A stretch of DNA of 64,000 nt from assembly GCF_002243515.1 (NCBI RefSeq), contig NZ_CP022657.1, positions 3,953,501 through 4,017,500 on the forward strand, in the 5' to 3' direction. This document shows, in pieces, positions 52,816 through 61,873 of this stretch. Source of the DNA: Tumebacillus algifaecis (lineage in GTDB: Bacteria > Bacillota > Bacilli > Tumebacillales > Tumebacillaceae). The stretch's first letter is position 1. Every line of letters starts with the position of its first letter. A program made the translations under genes and the position numbers. The notes under the pieces are model-generated. The model made no database searches, was not told the origin of the DNA, and was given only the letters and a program-made list of their open reading frames with translations.

Positions 52816-55011
52816 TTACATCCCCGCTGCTTCTACTTCTGATTGTATGCCTTTTGCGGTCAGCGCAATCCGCCCTTTTTTCAGATCGACCGACAGCACC
52901 TTCACATCGAGCACATCCCCGATTGCCACCACATCCATCGGATGTTTGACAAAGCGATCGGACAGCACCGAAATGTGCACCAATCCGTCCTGCTTGACTC
53001 CGATGTCCACAAACGCGCCAAAATCGACGACGTTGCGCACCGTCCCTTTCAAGATCATGCCCGGCTGGAGATCTTCCATTTTCAGCACGTCGGTGCGGAA
53101 CACTGGCTTGGGCAGTTCATCACGCGGGTCGCGGCCCGGTTTGCGCAACGCTTCGACGATGTCGCGCAACGTCGGCACGCCCGCCCCCAACTGCTCGGCC
53201 AGCGCGTCGAGATCGATCTGTTCCAGGCTCGCCTTCAGTTCGGCGCGTTTGCGCAGGTCGGCAACATCTTCGACCCGATAGCCTAGCGTTTGCAGCAGTT
53301 CCTTCGCCACCGCATAGGACTCCGGATGGATCGGCGTGTTGTCGAGCGGATTTTTCCCATCGGAAATGCGCAGGAAGCCCACCGCCTGTTGGTAGGTTTT
53401 CGGCCCCAAGCGCGGAACTTTGCCCAACTGCTTGCGATCTGTAAATTTGCCGACCTCTTCGCGGTACAGCACCACATTTTTCGCCACGTTCGCCGAAAGA
53501 CCTGATATGTAAGACAACAGCGATGGCGACGCGGTATTCAGATCGACGCCGACCGAGTTGACCGCCGATTCGACGACGCCTGCAAGCTGCTCTTCCAAGC
53601 GTTTTTGCGACACGTCATGCTGATACAGACCTACGCCGATCGACTTCGGGTCGATCTTGACCAGTTCGGCCAACGGGTCTTGCAGACGACGGCCGATCGA
53701 AATGGCCGAACGCTCCGCCACGTCGAGGTCGGGAAACTCCTCCCCAGCCAGCTTCGATGCGGAGTAGACGGAGGCGCCCGCTTCGCTGACGATCAGATAG
53801 ACCAGCTCCGGATGGGTCGATTTGACCTCTTGGATCAGATCGGCGACAAACAGTTCGGTCTCGCGGGATGCGGTGCCGTTGCCGATGGTGATCACTTCTA
53901 CGCCGTGCTGGTCGATCAAGTTTTTGAAAATCCGCTTCGCCTCGTCGATCTTGTTCAGCGGCGGAGTCGGATAGGTGACGGCGATGGCCAGCACTTTGCC
54001 CGTTTCGTCGATCACCGCCACTTTACAGCCGGTGCGGTAGGCCGGATCGACGGCTAGCACCGTCTTACCTTTGATCGGAGACTGCAAGAGCAGATTTTTC
54101 AAATTTTGCGCGAAGACTTTGATCGCCTGCTCTTCGGCCACTTCGGTCAGCATCGTGCGGATTTCCCGTTCGATCGAGGGAGCGATCAAGCGCTTGTAGC
54201 TGTCTTCCAATGCGGAGCGCAGATGCTCGCTGGCAGAAGTCGGCTTGTTCGGCAGGTGCATCTGTTCCAGCACGCGTTGGATGTCGCCTGTTGGTGCGAT
54301 GATCGAGATGCGCAGCGCCTCTTCCTTTTCGCCGCGGTTCATCGCCAACACCCGATGCGGGGGGAGTTTCTCCAGCCGTTCCTCATGTTCCGCATACTGA
54401 GCGTACACGTCGCGCTCCTCATCGCCTTTGCCTGTGGCCGCACTTTTGATCGATCCTTTGCGGCGGGTCAGATCGCGGATCTTCTGCCGGGTCGGCGCAT
54501 CGTCCGCCACTTCTTCCGCATAGATGTCGAGCGCGCCCTGCAAAGCCTCTTCCCCGCTCGCGACGCCTTTCTCCGCATCCACGTAGCGAGTCGCCTCTTG
54601 CAACACATCGCCGTGTCCCTCCGCGACCAGCCAGCTTTTGAGCGGTTCCAACCCTTTTTCCCGCGCCACGCTGGCTCGCGTTTTGCGCTTCGGACGGTAG
54701 GGGCGGTAGATGTCTTCCAATTCGGTCAGCGTCGTCGCTTGGGCGATCGCCGCCGCCAGCTCGTCGGTCATCTTCTCCTGCTCGCTGATCAGGCGGTGCA
54801 CCTCCGCACGGCGTTCCGAGAGGTTGCGCAAGAACTGCAGACGCTCTTGGATGCTGCGGAGCTGGTTTTCATCCAATTCCCCCGTCATCTCCTTGCGGTA
54901 ACGGGCGATAAACGGAATCGTATTGCCTTCATCGAGCAGCCCGGTTACAGCGCTCACCTGCTGTGGGCGGAGCTTGAGCTCACCTGCGATCACTTTGGAA
55001 AAATCGGTCAT
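52816..55011 (-). CDS. tex: Tex-family RNA-binding transcription accessory protein
   Basis: The 731-residue protein shows the Tex order: N-terminal helical domain, YqgF-like RNase-H fold (GKTVLAVDPAYRTGCKVAVI near 325), helix-hairpin-helix pair (YREEVGKFTDRKQLGKVPRL near 515) and a C-terminal S1 domain (GMILKGTVRNVVDFGAFVDIG near 650). It binds nucleic acids and influences transcription. Monocistronic by spacing. Confidence 0.95.
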   Translation of the reverse strand: MTDFSKVIAGELKLRPQQVSAVTGLLDEGNTIPFIARYRKEMTGELDENQLRSIQERLQFLRNLSERRAEVHRLISEQEKMTDELAAAIAQATTLTELEDIYRPYRPKRKTRASVAREKGLEPLKSWLVAEGHGDVLQEATRYVDAEKGVASGEEALQGALDIYAEEVADDAPTRQKIRDLTRRKGSIKSAATGKGDEERDVYAQYAEHEERLEKLPPHRVLAMNRGEKEEALRISIIAPTGDIQRVLEQMHLPNKPTSASEHLRSALEDSYKRLIAPSIEREIRTMLTEVAEEQAIKVFAQNLKNLLLQSPIKGKTVLAVDPAYRTGCKVAVIDETGKVLAIAVTYPTPPLNKIDEAKRIFKNLIDQHGVEVITIGNGTASRETELFVADLIQEVKSTHPELVYLIVSEAGASVYSASKLAGEEFPDLDVAERSAISIGRRLQDPLAELVKIDPKSIGVGLYQHDVSQKRLEEQLAGVVESAVNSVGVDLNTASPSLLSYISGLSANVAKNVVLYREEVGKFTDRKQLGKVPRLGPKTYQQAVGFLRISDGKNPLDNTPIHPESYAVAKELLQTLGYRVEDVADLRKRAELKASLEQIDLDALAEQLGAGVPTLRDIVEALRKPGRDPRDELPKPVFRTDVLKMEDLQPGMILKGTVRNVVDFGAFVDIGVKQDGLVHISVLSDRFVKHPMDVVAIGDVLDVKVLSVDLKKGRIALTAKGIQSEVEAAGM

Positions 55012-55125
55012 GAAAGTCCTCCTCTTGCCTTGCGTTTTCCTAATCTTATCTTTTCGTTTCGATCCCAGCTAATTCCTATCTCAGAGCCAACTGGGGATCG
55101 GAACGGACCACCTCGACAAATTCAA

Positions 55126-55158
55126 CAAAAACGGCAGCGTCTCTCGTTACGCTGCCGT
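55126..55158 (-). terminator. Terminator overlapping the PAP2 stop codon
   Basis: ACGGCAGCGT (55131-55140) and ACGCTGCCGT (55149-55158) form a perfect stem with the stop codon in the loop; TTTTTG follows on the minus strand. Confidence 0.93.
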
Positions 55159-55782
55159 CCGTTTCTGCTGATGATACCATACGGCTAAGGCCAGCAGACT
55201 CGCCCCGCCCAAAAAACCGCCGACCACATCGCTTGGGTAATGCACGCCCAAATAGATACGCGACGTCCCGATCGAAAGCACCATCAGGATGCAGATCGTC
55301 AGGATCAAGGTGCGGACTTTGCGGTTCTCCACCTTCAGCCACGCGAGGAAGCCCAGCACCCCATACAGCGCAAACGCCGACATGGAGTGTCCGCTCGGAA
55401 AGGAGAAGCCGTCGGCGTGCACCAGCGGATTGAAATCGGGACGCATGCGCTGAAACACGTTTTTCAACAGATAATTGAACAGGCCCGACGAGATCACCAC
55501 CGCCATAAAGAGGAGCAGTTCCATACGAGAAGTGCCCAGCTTATAAAGCAAAAACAGCGCTACGAGCGAAACGACCACCACCATGCCGCCGTTGCCGATC
55601 GCCGTAAACAACAGCATCACTTTGGTCATCAGTTCAGAGTGTAGCCCGGTGATAAACGCGATCACCGACTCGTCAAATCCATCCATATACTTGCCATCGG
55701 TCACTTGTGCGATCAACAGCAATCCGCACACCGAAAGCAAGCTGATATAAAAAGCTCGCGTCAATTTCATGTTGAGATTCAT
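55147..55782 (-). CDS. PAP2-family membrane phosphatase
   Basis: Six TM helices carry the three PAP2 motifs: KNVFQRMRP (near 110), FPSGHS (near 130) and SRIYLGVHYPSDV (near 180). It probably removes phosphate from a lipid such as undecaprenyl pyrophosphate or phosphatidylglycerol phosphate. The start is uncertain among GTG 55794, ATG 55782 and ATG 55770. A separate gene at 59208-60515 carries a degenerate copy of this fold. Confidence 0.9.
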   Translation of the reverse strand: MNLNMKLTRAFYISLLSVCGLLLIAQVTDGKYMDGFDESVIAFITGLHSELMTKVMLLFTAIGNGGMVVVVSLVALFLLYKLGTSRMELLLFMAVVISSGLFNYLLKNVFQRMRPDFNPLVHADGFSFPSGHSMSAFALYGVLGFLAWLKVENRKVRTLILTICILMVLSIGTSRIYLGVHYPSDVVGGFLGGASLLALAVWYHQQKRTAA

Positions 55783-55917
55783 CCGTAGTATCACCCGCTC
55801 TTTCCACAGTGTCCTGTAGTAAATTATACGGACAAGCCGCGCAAAGAAAACCCCAGTTTGGAAATCTGAGATTTTTTGTCACTATTTAGGGAAATATTGT
55901 ATGTCTCATAAATAGGC

Positions 55918-55951
55918 TGACCAGAGTGACCAGAGTGACCAGAGTGACCAG
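55918..55951. repeat. 9-bp tandem repeat, nearly four copies
   Basis: TGACCAGAG is repeated from 55918 to 55950 between the PAP2 promoter region and the pfkB 3' end. No gene function is apparent; copy number probably varies. Confidence 0.9.
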
Positions 55952-55986
55952 TGCGTCCTAAGCACCCTGAGCTACCTGAAACCGCT

Positions 55987-57003
55987 TTACCGAGTCTCCC
56001 CCACTTTGCCGCCACCAATTCTACGGCGGTTCTCGTACATGAAGTCGTACACTTCCTGCTTGGTCGGCAAGGCGGGAATCGCACCGAGGCGCGAGACGGT
56101 CAACGCCCCGACCGCATTGGCGTAGCGGGCCATCTCCTCGATTTCTTCGGAGATCGACAGCGAGTAGTCGAGCGACCGCCCTTGCACCCGATCGACCAAT
56201 TGACGCAAAAAGCCTGCGACAAAGCCATCGCCAGCCCCGGTTGCATCGAGCAGTTTCGTGCGAAACGGCATCACGCGCGCCTGCAAGTTTTGCGTTTTAT
56301 AAAAAACGCCTTTCTCAGCGAGCGTCACAAAGACGATCTTCGGCCCGAGCGCGAGCAGCTCGGCCGCCCCTTTTTCCAAATCGGTTGTGCCCGTCAGGAA
56401 TTCCAACTCCTCTTCGCTGACTTTCAACAGATCGGACAGCGATGCGGTCTCCCGCACTTTTGCTTTGCCTTCCTCTTCTCGCCCGCGCCAGAGGCCGAGT
56501 CGGAAATTGACGTCAAAGGAAACGATCACGCCATGCGTGCGGGCCAGCTGTTGCGCTTTCACAGTCGCGCGGAACGCGTCTTGCAGCAGTTGGGTCACCG
56601 AGCCGATGTGGATGACGCGCGCCTGTTTGATCAGTTCTTCGCTGATGTCCGCTTCTTCGAGTAACATGTCGGCCGACGGATTTCGGTAAAAATGAAAGGA
56701 GCGATCGCCCGCCTCGTCGATCGCCACAAACGCCAGCCCCGTCTTGGCCTCCTGTGTGCGCACACAACCGGACGTGTCCACACCATGCGCTCGCAACGTC
56801 TCCAGCAAATAATCGCCGAACGGGTCGGCGCTAAATTTCCCTAAAAAAGCGGCGCGGCCGCCAAGCTTGGCCACACCGACCGCCACGTTGGCCGGAGCTC
56901 CGCCTGCCGCTTTTTGAAAACCGGGCACTTTGTCCAGCGTCACGCCCGTCTCCTGCGGCATAAAGTCGATGATCATCTCACCGATCGAAAGCACGTCGTA
57001 CAT
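55987..57003 (-). CDS. PfkB-family carbohydrate kinase, fructokinase-type
   Basis: The start ATG at 57003 follows GCGGAGG; the longer frame upstream overlaps crcB antisense-free but lacks a site. Ribokinase signatures are present: GGAPANVAVGVAKLGG near 35 and DATGAGDGFVAGFL near 255, with the catalytic Asp in the latter. The 338 residues and the segment NPSADMLL fit bacterial fructokinases. No transporter or hydrolase neighbours it, so the sugar is inferred only. Confidence 0.9.
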   Translation of the reverse strand: MYDVLSIGEMIIDFMPQETGVTLDKVPGFQKAAGGAPANVAVGVAKLGGRAAFLGKFSADPFGDYLLETLRAHGVDTSGCVRTQEAKTGLAFVAIDEAGDRSFHFYRNPSADMLLEEADISEELIKQARVIHIGSVTQLLQDAFRATVKAQQLARTHGVIVSFDVNFRLGLWRGREEEGKAKVRETASLSDLLKVSEEELEFLTGTTDLEKGAAELLALGPKIVFVTLAEKGVFYKTQNLQARVMPFRTKLLDATGAGDGFVAGFLRQLVDRVQGRSLDYSLSISEEIEEMARYANAVGALTVSRLGAIPALPTKQEVYDFMYENRRRIGGGKVGETR

Positions 57004-57026
57004 CAAATAACCTCCGCATCGAGTTG

Positions 57027-57386
57027 TTACCAACCAAGATTCCACACATAGCCCAGCCCTGCGGCGCCGATGCCAATACAGGCAGAGGCGAGCACATAGG
57101 CTATCGCAAGGCCCGTTCTCCCGCGTTCCCAGAGCGTCACCGCTTCCACGCCAAACGTGGAAAACGTTGTGAACGCCCCTAGCACGCCGGTGCCAAGAAA
57201 CCAGCGCAGCGTGCCTTCCGCTGTGACGGCGACCAAAAGACCCATACAAAACGACCCGAGCACATTGACCAGAAACGTGGGCAGCGGCCATGCCCCGCTC
57301 CACCGTTTGATGATCAACTGCCCGAGCCCATAGCGCAGCGGTGCGCCGAGCGCCCCGCCAAGCAGAACGGCTAGCCACGCCTCCAT
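57027..57386 (-). CDS. crcB: Fluoride channel subunit CrcB/FluC (second copy)
   Basis: Four TM helices in 119 residues, with the pore motif GAFTTFSTFGVE and N-terminal GGALGAPLRYGL. It starts at ATG 57386, overlapping the stop of the upstream crcB by one base (TGATG). Two adjacent crcB genes usually encode the two halves of an antiparallel dimer that expels fluoride. Confidence 0.93.
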   Translation of the reverse strand: MEAWLAVLLGGALGAPLRYGLGQLIIKRWSGAWPLPTFLVNVLGSFCMGLLVAVTAEGTLRWFLGTGVLGAFTTFSTFGVEAVTLWERGRTGLAIAYVLASACIGIGAAGLGYVWNLGW

Positions 57387-57751
57387 CAAGCACGCACCGT
57401 CCTTCTTGCTGCCAACCAGCCGCACCCGGCCAGGGCGATTCCACCGAGCAAACTGCCCCCGACATAGAGGAGTGCACTCCACCAGCGCTCCTGTTGCACA
57501 AAGGCCAGCGTCTCCACGCTAAACGTGGAGAAAGTCGTAAATCCGCCGAGGACGCCTGCCGATATGCCGATGCGAACCGCTTCTGGCAGTTTGCCCTTCA
57601 CCGCCGTATAGGGCAGAAAAAAACCGAGCACGAGACAGCCGAGCCAATTGATGCCCATCGTGGTCCACGCGCCATACGGCAAAATTTCCCCTGCTGCCAA
57701 ACGCAACATGGCGCCGAGCGCGCCGCCGACAAACAGTGCTGCATAGACCAC
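57386..57751 (-). CDS. crcB: Fluoride channel subunit CrcB/FluC (first copy)
   Basis: A 121-residue paralogue of the next gene with GGFTTFSTFSVE and GGALGAMLRLAAGE. It probably starts at GTG 57751 with GAGGGAGG upstream. The C-terminus is basic (AARRTVRA), opposite in charge balance to the neighbour, as expected for dual-topology partners. Confidence 0.92.
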   Translation of the reverse strand: MVYAALFVGGALGAMLRLAAGEILPYGAWTTMGINWLGCLVLGFFLPYTAVKGKLPEAVRIGISAGVLGGFTTFSTFSVETLAFVQQERWWSALLYVGGSLLGGIALAGCGWLAARRTVRA

Positions 57752-57766
57752 GCTCGACGCCTCCCT

Positions 57767-58561
57767 CTAGTCTGCCGCTTTGACCGCTTTCCAGATCGTC
57801 CAGCGATCCTGCTCCAACACCTCTTGGATGCCGCGCTTGAACATCTGCTCCTGAATGTGGGCGACCAACTCCTGCAATTCCGGGTCGCTCAACTCATGCA
57901 AGATCGAGCGTCCCGTGCGGGTGAGCAGATCGGCGGCAAGATCTTCGAGATCTGAGTAGACCTTGCGCGTCTCCCACATCTCGTGCACCTCAAGTCCGGT
58001 AAACCCGGCCGCTTGCAGGCAAGAGAGCATCGTCTCGCTGGAATGACGGCGCTTGATTTCGCGTTCGATCAAGCGCGGGTATAGCTCAAAAAAGTAGCCG
58101 CGCAAATGATTTTCATTGCCCGGCATCAGACAGTCTTCCGGCGTGCGGTTTTGGATGAGCAACGTGCCGCCCGGACGCAAAATGCGCAACGCTTCGGCAA
58201 ACGTCGCCGTCAGTTCTTCCGCTTTGATGTGATGAGTCAGCGCCCGTTTTAAGATCAGGTCGCACGATGCATCCGCCAGCCCCGTCACCTGCGCATCGCC
58301 GTTCTGGTACGTGATCTGCGGATAGCCTGCCGTCTGAGCGCGCGCCCCGGCCAGCATTTCTGCTGAAAAATCAATGCCGGTGACGCTCGCTGCCCCTAGA
58401 TTTGCAAACGCCCGCGAATAGATACCGCCGCCACAGCCGATATCGACCGCATGTTTGCCGCGCACATCGACTAGCTTTTCAATCATGGCCGTCCACGAAA
58501 CGTCCGCGTGACGGCGCGCATAGGTAAAGCGGTTTCTCTCCGCATGAAAATTGATCGCCAT
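57767..58561 (-). CDS. Class I SAM-dependent methyltransferase
   Basis: The SAM-binding motif VDIGCGGGIYSRAFANLGA near residue 40, then GDAQVTGLADASCDLI and LRILRPGGTLLIQNRTPED, define the fold. The 264 residues include a helical C-terminal part. It resembles the UbiE/Methyltransf_11 group; the substrate is unknown. It lies 15 bases before the crcB pair in transcription order, perhaps in one operon. Confidence 0.87.
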   Translation of the reverse strand: MAINFHAERNRFTYARRHADVSWTAMIEKLVDVRGKHAVDIGCGGGIYSRAFANLGAASVTGIDFSAEMLAGARAQTAGYPQITYQNGDAQVTGLADASCDLILKRALTHHIKAEELTATFAEALRILRPGGTLLIQNRTPEDCLMPGNENHLRGYFFELYPRLIEREIKRRHSSETMLSCLQAAGFTGLEVHEMWETRKVYSDLEDLAADLLTRTGRSILHELSDPELQELVAHIQEQMFKRGIQEVLEQDRWTIWKAVKAAD

Positions 58562-58625
58562 GATCGGTCCCCTCCACGTACTCCGATACTCACTTCCCTT
58601 GTGTATAGTTTACCACTTTTAGGAA

Positions 58626-58665
58626 CAAAAAAGATACGGACATCTGTAGAAGATGTGCGTATCTT
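58626..58665 (-). terminator. Terminator of the BsuPI-domain gene
   Basis: AAGATACGGACATC (58631-58644) pairs with GATGTGCGTATCTT (58652-58665) with one mismatch; TTTTTTG follows on the minus strand. Just right of it, a 21-bp direct repeat (GTTCGGTATAGATGTGTGCT and its variant) spans about 58669-58710. Confidence 0.88.
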
Positions 58666-58708
58666 CGCGGTTCGGTATAGATGTGTGCTGTTCAGTATAG
58701 ATGCGTGC

Positions 58709-59083
58709 TTAAACGACAGGCTCGTTCCTGCCCACCAACTCGATCTGCGTCTCTGCACGCTCCTCAGTTCCCACGATCCAACCGCAGAGCTTGATCGGGC
58801 CGCGCGCTACTTGGCGGCCATTAAAGTCGGTTTGCTTCCATTCAGCTTTGAACATCCGCGAGTCGCCCGGCTGGATGATCAAAGTGGACAGCATCTGTGC
58901 GAAGAGGCGATCGTGGCTCCATTGCCACAGTGTTTGACCCTCCCGTTCGGCTGTCACATCGAAGCGTTGTGCAGTTGCAAAATGGTACTCGCGCGCCTCA
59001 GCCCCCTCATTTTGCAAAAGCAGTGTGATGAGCACCGTTTCATGCGGACGATAGGTAGTCTTGTCTGTGCGGATGGTGAGCAT
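58709..59083 (-). CDS. BsuPI-type (intracellular proteinase inhibitor) domain protein
   Basis: ATG at 59083 follows ACGGAGGT; the longer frame to 59122 is unlikely. The 124-residue all-beta protein has the pattern of BsuPI domains: TDKTTYRPHETVLITLLLQN, AQRFDVTAEREGQTLWQWSH, and FKAEWKQTDFNGRQVARGPI. B. subtilis IpiA with this domain inhibits an intracellular protease. No signal peptide, so cytoplasmic. Confidence 0.82.
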   Translation of the reverse strand: MLTIRTDKTTYRPHETVLITLLLQNEGAEAREYHFATAQRFDVTAEREGQTLWQWSHDRLFAQMLSTLIIQPGDSRMFKAEWKQTDFNGRQVARGPIKLCGWIVGTEERAETQIELVGRNEPVV

Positions 59084-59172
59084 CAAAAGTACCTCCGTTT
59101 CCAAAGAGTCCTTTTTTATCAATACTCATCGTCCGGCCAGTTTAGCACGCACCCAGGTCTGCATGCCTGTCC

Positions 59173-59202
59173 AAAAAAAGAGAGCCAAAGCAATTGGCTC
59201 TC
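59173..59202 (-). terminator. Terminator of the DedA-PAP2 gene
   Basis: GAGAGCCAA (59180-59188) and TTGGCTCTC (59194-59202) pair perfectly, then seven T on the minus strand. Confidence 0.95.
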
Positions 59203-59207
59203 GTCGT

Positions 59208-60515
59208 TTATTCATGTGAGATCTTAAAATTTCCACGCTCCACAGCTCGAAATACAAATCGCGTGATCAGACAGCCGATCATCCACAGGATTCCAGCCGT
59301 CAATCCACCCATCGTCGAGGATAGCGCATACTCTCCGACCAACATGGCCGAGAGCGGTGCGATGATGATCAGCGAAAAGGCGATGAGCAAGCCCAACACG
59401 CGCTTCCACCAGTGCTTTTGCGTGATCCAGACCAGATAAGCAAGCGACGTGTAGAGCAGAATCGCCGTCATCACTTGACCGCTCGGCAACGTGTGCAGCT
59501 GCAGTGCCAACGTGTCTCCCGTCACCTCAAGCAACATGTCAACGGTGTTTTCCACCGTGGCCGGGAAGAAGTAGCGAAACGATGCTTGAATCAGCAACGT
59601 CCCGATCACAAGCCCTGCAAACAACCGCATCTTCGTACTTTTGCGCAGATGGAACAACAACACGAAGGAAATGAATAGATAACCGAGCACCACGACTGGC
59701 ACCGAGAACGCCCAGCTCACAATCTTAGCTGGCGACCCCCACTTCGGATGCAAGGTCTGTTGCACCCAATCGTGAGTCAGCCCGTCCGTTTTTTTAAGCA
59801 GTTCTGTGACCACATCGCCCGCGAAGACAGCCACGACAAGCGAAACGAGAATCCCGATGATCAGCAACAGCACACCACGGCGCGATCCGCGTCGAAGCGG
59901 GGTCAGAAAATCTTTGCGGAAAAAGGTGAGCAGTCCACTAAGCCGCTCACGCAACCAAGCGCCGCGTTTTGATTTCAAATAGAACCAAAGCACGAGCACC
60001 CCGACGATAATGAGTAGCCCGATCAAAAATTGCATCTCCAGCCCTTCCGGAATCTTGATCACACCGATCTGGCGCACCAAGAGCACAAGTCCGAAAAAGC
60101 GGATGCCGCGTCCGATCAACGCGCCGATGATCAGCGGCAGGCGACGCAGTTTGAACACACCGGCTGCGATTGTGAACAGTTTGAAAGGCAGCGGGATCAA
60201 CCCGGCGACCACGATCGCCCAGATGCCCCAGCGCTCAAACATGCGCTGGACGGTGCCCAACCGCTCTTCCGACATAAATTTGCGGAGAATCGGATACCCC
60301 GCTTTGGAACCGATAAAATGTCCAAACAAAGAGCCAAACACCGACCCGGCCAACGCGATCGCTCCATACATAAAGCCAAGATCGGGAGCGGCGCCAGTCA
60401 ACGGAATCAAGAGCAAATCGGGTGCGACAGGGAGAAACGAAGCTTCAGCAAGTGAGACGATCAGTAAGCCGATCCATCCGTAGTTCATCAACATTTCCAT
60501 GATCCAGTGGAACAT
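59208..60515 (-). CDS. DedA (VTT-domain) membrane protein fused to a degenerate PAP2 domain
   Basis: Residues 1-165 are a DedA/VTT domain (SLAEASFLPVAPDLLLIPLT, GHFIGSKAGYPILRKF, GLIPLPFKLFTIAAGVF), a family involved in lipid scrambling or recycling of C55-P carriers. After a TM and a basic linker, residues about 225-430 form a six-TM PAP2-like fold. In this part only LHTLPSGQVM and RYFFP are recognisable: the key His of PSGH is Gln, and the HYPSD-type motif is missing. The second domain is therefore probably not a phosphatase. The single frame has no break. Role in envelope lipid handling is inferred. Confidence 0.85.
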   Translation of the reverse strand: MFHWIMEMLMNYGWIGLLIVSLAEASFLPVAPDLLLIPLTGAAPDLGFMYGAIALAGSVFGSLFGHFIGSKAGYPILRKFMSEERLGTVQRMFERWGIWAIVVAGLIPLPFKLFTIAAGVFKLRRLPLIIGALIGRGIRFFGLVLLVRQIGVIKIPEGLEMQFLIGLLIIVGVLVLWFYLKSKRGAWLRERLSGLLTFFRKDFLTPLRRGSRRGVLLLIIGILVSLVVAVFAGDVVTELLKKTDGLTHDWVQQTLHPKWGSPAKIVSWAFSVPVVVLGYLFISFVLLFHLRKSTKMRLFAGLVIGTLLIQASFRYFFPATVENTVDMLLEVTGDTLALQLHTLPSGQVMTAILLYTSLAYLVWITQKHWWKRVLGLLIAFSLIIIAPLSAMLVGEYALSSTMGGLTAGILWMIGCLITRFVFRAVERGNFKISHE

Positions 60516-60705
60516 AACGAATCCCCCTCCTTAACGCACAGCGTTTATTAAAATCGAATCTTTTTGACTTCGTGAGATTTCGACACATTTCTACCTCTAT
60601 TGTATCACCTTTCACAGGGCTGATACAGACGATTCTTGTCTTTTTTTATGATACAATACCTGTGGGAAAAAGCCTTCCCAAAATGGATTGGAAGGAAGGA
60701 CTGAC

Positions 60706-60960
60706 ATGAGCCAAAAAATTACCAAACTCGATGTCTGCATCGGCAACCTCGATAAGGGAACCGACTGGGTCATCGAACAACTCAAAGCTGAGAAACCAGA
60801 CCTGCAAGGTCAGCGCTGGGGATGTCTTGGCAACTGTGGCGACTGCTACAAACGTCCGTTTGTGCTCGCCGACGACCGCTGGCTGTATGAAGCGACGTCC
60901 AAAGAAGAACTGCTCACTAAACTCCGCACTGATATGAATATAGAAGACTCCTCTAAATAG
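60706..60960 (+). CDS. DUF1450 protein, YuzB-like
   Basis: The 84-residue protein starts at ATG 60706 behind GGAAGGAAGG. It has the DUF1450 pattern: LDVCIGNLDKGTDWVIEQL, then WGCLGNCGDCYKRPFVLADD, with three Cys in CLGNCGDC and one upstream, suggesting metal or redox binding. Size matches B. subtilis YuzB. Function unknown. Confidence 0.85.
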   Translation: MSQKITKLDVCIGNLDKGTDWVIEQLKAEKPDLQGQRWGCLGNCGDCYKRPFVLADDRWLYEATSKEELLTKLRTDMNIEDSSK

Positions 60961-60966
60961 TATGAC

Positions 60967-61007
60967 AAAAAACCACCTGTCGCCCCATGGCAACAGGTGG
61001 TTTTTTT
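60967..61007 (+). terminator. Terminator of the DUF1450 gene
   Basis: AACCACCTGT (60971-60980) and ACAGGTGGTT (60993-61002) pair perfectly, followed by more T. A preceding A-run lets it also serve the minus-strand genes on the right. Confidence 0.93.
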
Positions 61008-61021
61008 GGAATTAGGTGTCA

Positions 61022-61237
61022 CTAGATCGTCAATTCGGCAATATCCGTCGCCACGATGCGTGCGGACGCTTTGGAGACCAGACGGCCTTGTGCGAAGCCG
61101 AAGATCCCTTTTTGCAAAATCAGGTCCATCACCGCGTTGACTGTGGATGACGTGATGCCCGATTTCGGTTCCGGAATGGAAATTTTCACTTTTTTGTTCA
61201 TGTCGGTCAGGAAGTACAGTTCGAGTTCGCGTTTCAT
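61022..61237 (-). CDS. DUF2922 protein
   Basis: A 71-residue protein with the DUF2922 pattern (LELYFLTDMNKKVKISIPEP, then VNAVMDLILQKGIF, and ATDIAELTI at the end). It follows the DUF1659 gene; the two families are nearly always paired in Bacilli. Function unknown. GGAGGTGA precedes the ATG. Confidence 0.88.
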   Translation of the reverse strand: MKRELELYFLTDMNKKVKISIPEPKSGITSSTVNAVMDLILQKGIFGFAQGRLVSKASARIVATDIAELTI

Positions 61238-61267
61238 GTGCGGTCACCTCCGAGTTTTTTGGGAACG

Positions 61268-61489
61268 TTAGATGCGAACGAGATCTTCGCGGTCTACGCG
61301 CTGGATGAAGCTCAAGCGCCAGGATGAAAGCGAAGCGAGCGCTTCCCCGACCTGATAGAGGTCGTCTGCTGTTGCCGTCGGGAGTACGCGCGGATAGGAT
61401 TTGTCTTTGTACACCGCGTTGCCCTCCCCGTCTGTGCCCGTTTGCAAACGAAGCACCATGCTGGAGAAACCTTGGTTGATGTCGATCAT
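61268..61489 (-). CDS. DUF1659 protein
   Basis: A 73-residue protein with the DUF1659 pattern (MVLRLQTGTDGEGNAVYKDK, SYPRVLPTATADDLYQVGEA, final WRLSFIQRVDREDLV). GGAGGGCGATGAC precedes the start. First of the DUF1659-DUF2922 pair. Function unknown. Confidence 0.88.
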   Translation of the reverse strand: MIDINQGFSSMVLRLQTGTDGEGNAVYKDKSYPRVLPTATADDLYQVGEALASLSSWRLSFIQRVDREDLVRI

Positions 61490-61579
61490 GTCATCGCCCT
61501 CCTTTTGGGTTGTGGAGGCTTGTCCTGCGCCTCACACCCTTTCTATGCAGGAAAGGCGGCCGATCGGGGACATGGCAAC

Positions 61580-61626
61580 CCAAAATTGAAAACCTCCAGC
61601 CAAAGGAATCTCCCTGACTGGAGGTT
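61580..61626 (-). terminator. Terminator of the 35-residue YjcZ-like gene
   Basis: AACCTCCAG (61591-61599) and CTGGAGGTT (61618-61626) pair perfectly; minus strand continues TTCAATTTTG. Confidence 0.75.
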
Positions 61627-61640
61627 TGCCGCCACAGCGA

Positions 61641-61748
61641 TTAGCAGCCTTGAGCTCCGTCACCGTAGCCCGGCACGAACAGGAAAAACAGGACGAAGAT
61701 AATCAGAAACACAACCGCCCAACGGGTATAAATACCGAAAGTACCCAT
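61641..61748 (-). CDS. YjcZ-like sporulation peptide, 35 residues
   Basis: ATG at 61748-61746 follows AAAGGGGGT, and TAA is at 61641-61643. The product is a short polar start (MGTFGIYTRW), one TM helix (AVVFLIIFVLFFLFV) and the tail PGYGDGAQGC. This resembles YjcZ/YhaL-type tiny spore membrane peptides of Bacilli, though the Gly-rich part is at the C-terminus here. Confidence 0.65.
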   Translation of the reverse strand: MGTFGIYTRWAVVFLIIFVLFFLFVPGYGDGAQGC

Positions 61749-61873
61749 GGAACAGACCCCCTTTCAAAATGGGTATTGTTCCCTCAAGGTGTTCCCTCAA
61801 GCGATACTTCAGTAGATGCATCTATTCCGCTTTTTGTGGCGGACAAGTGTCTAGGATCGGTCAAAATGTGCGT

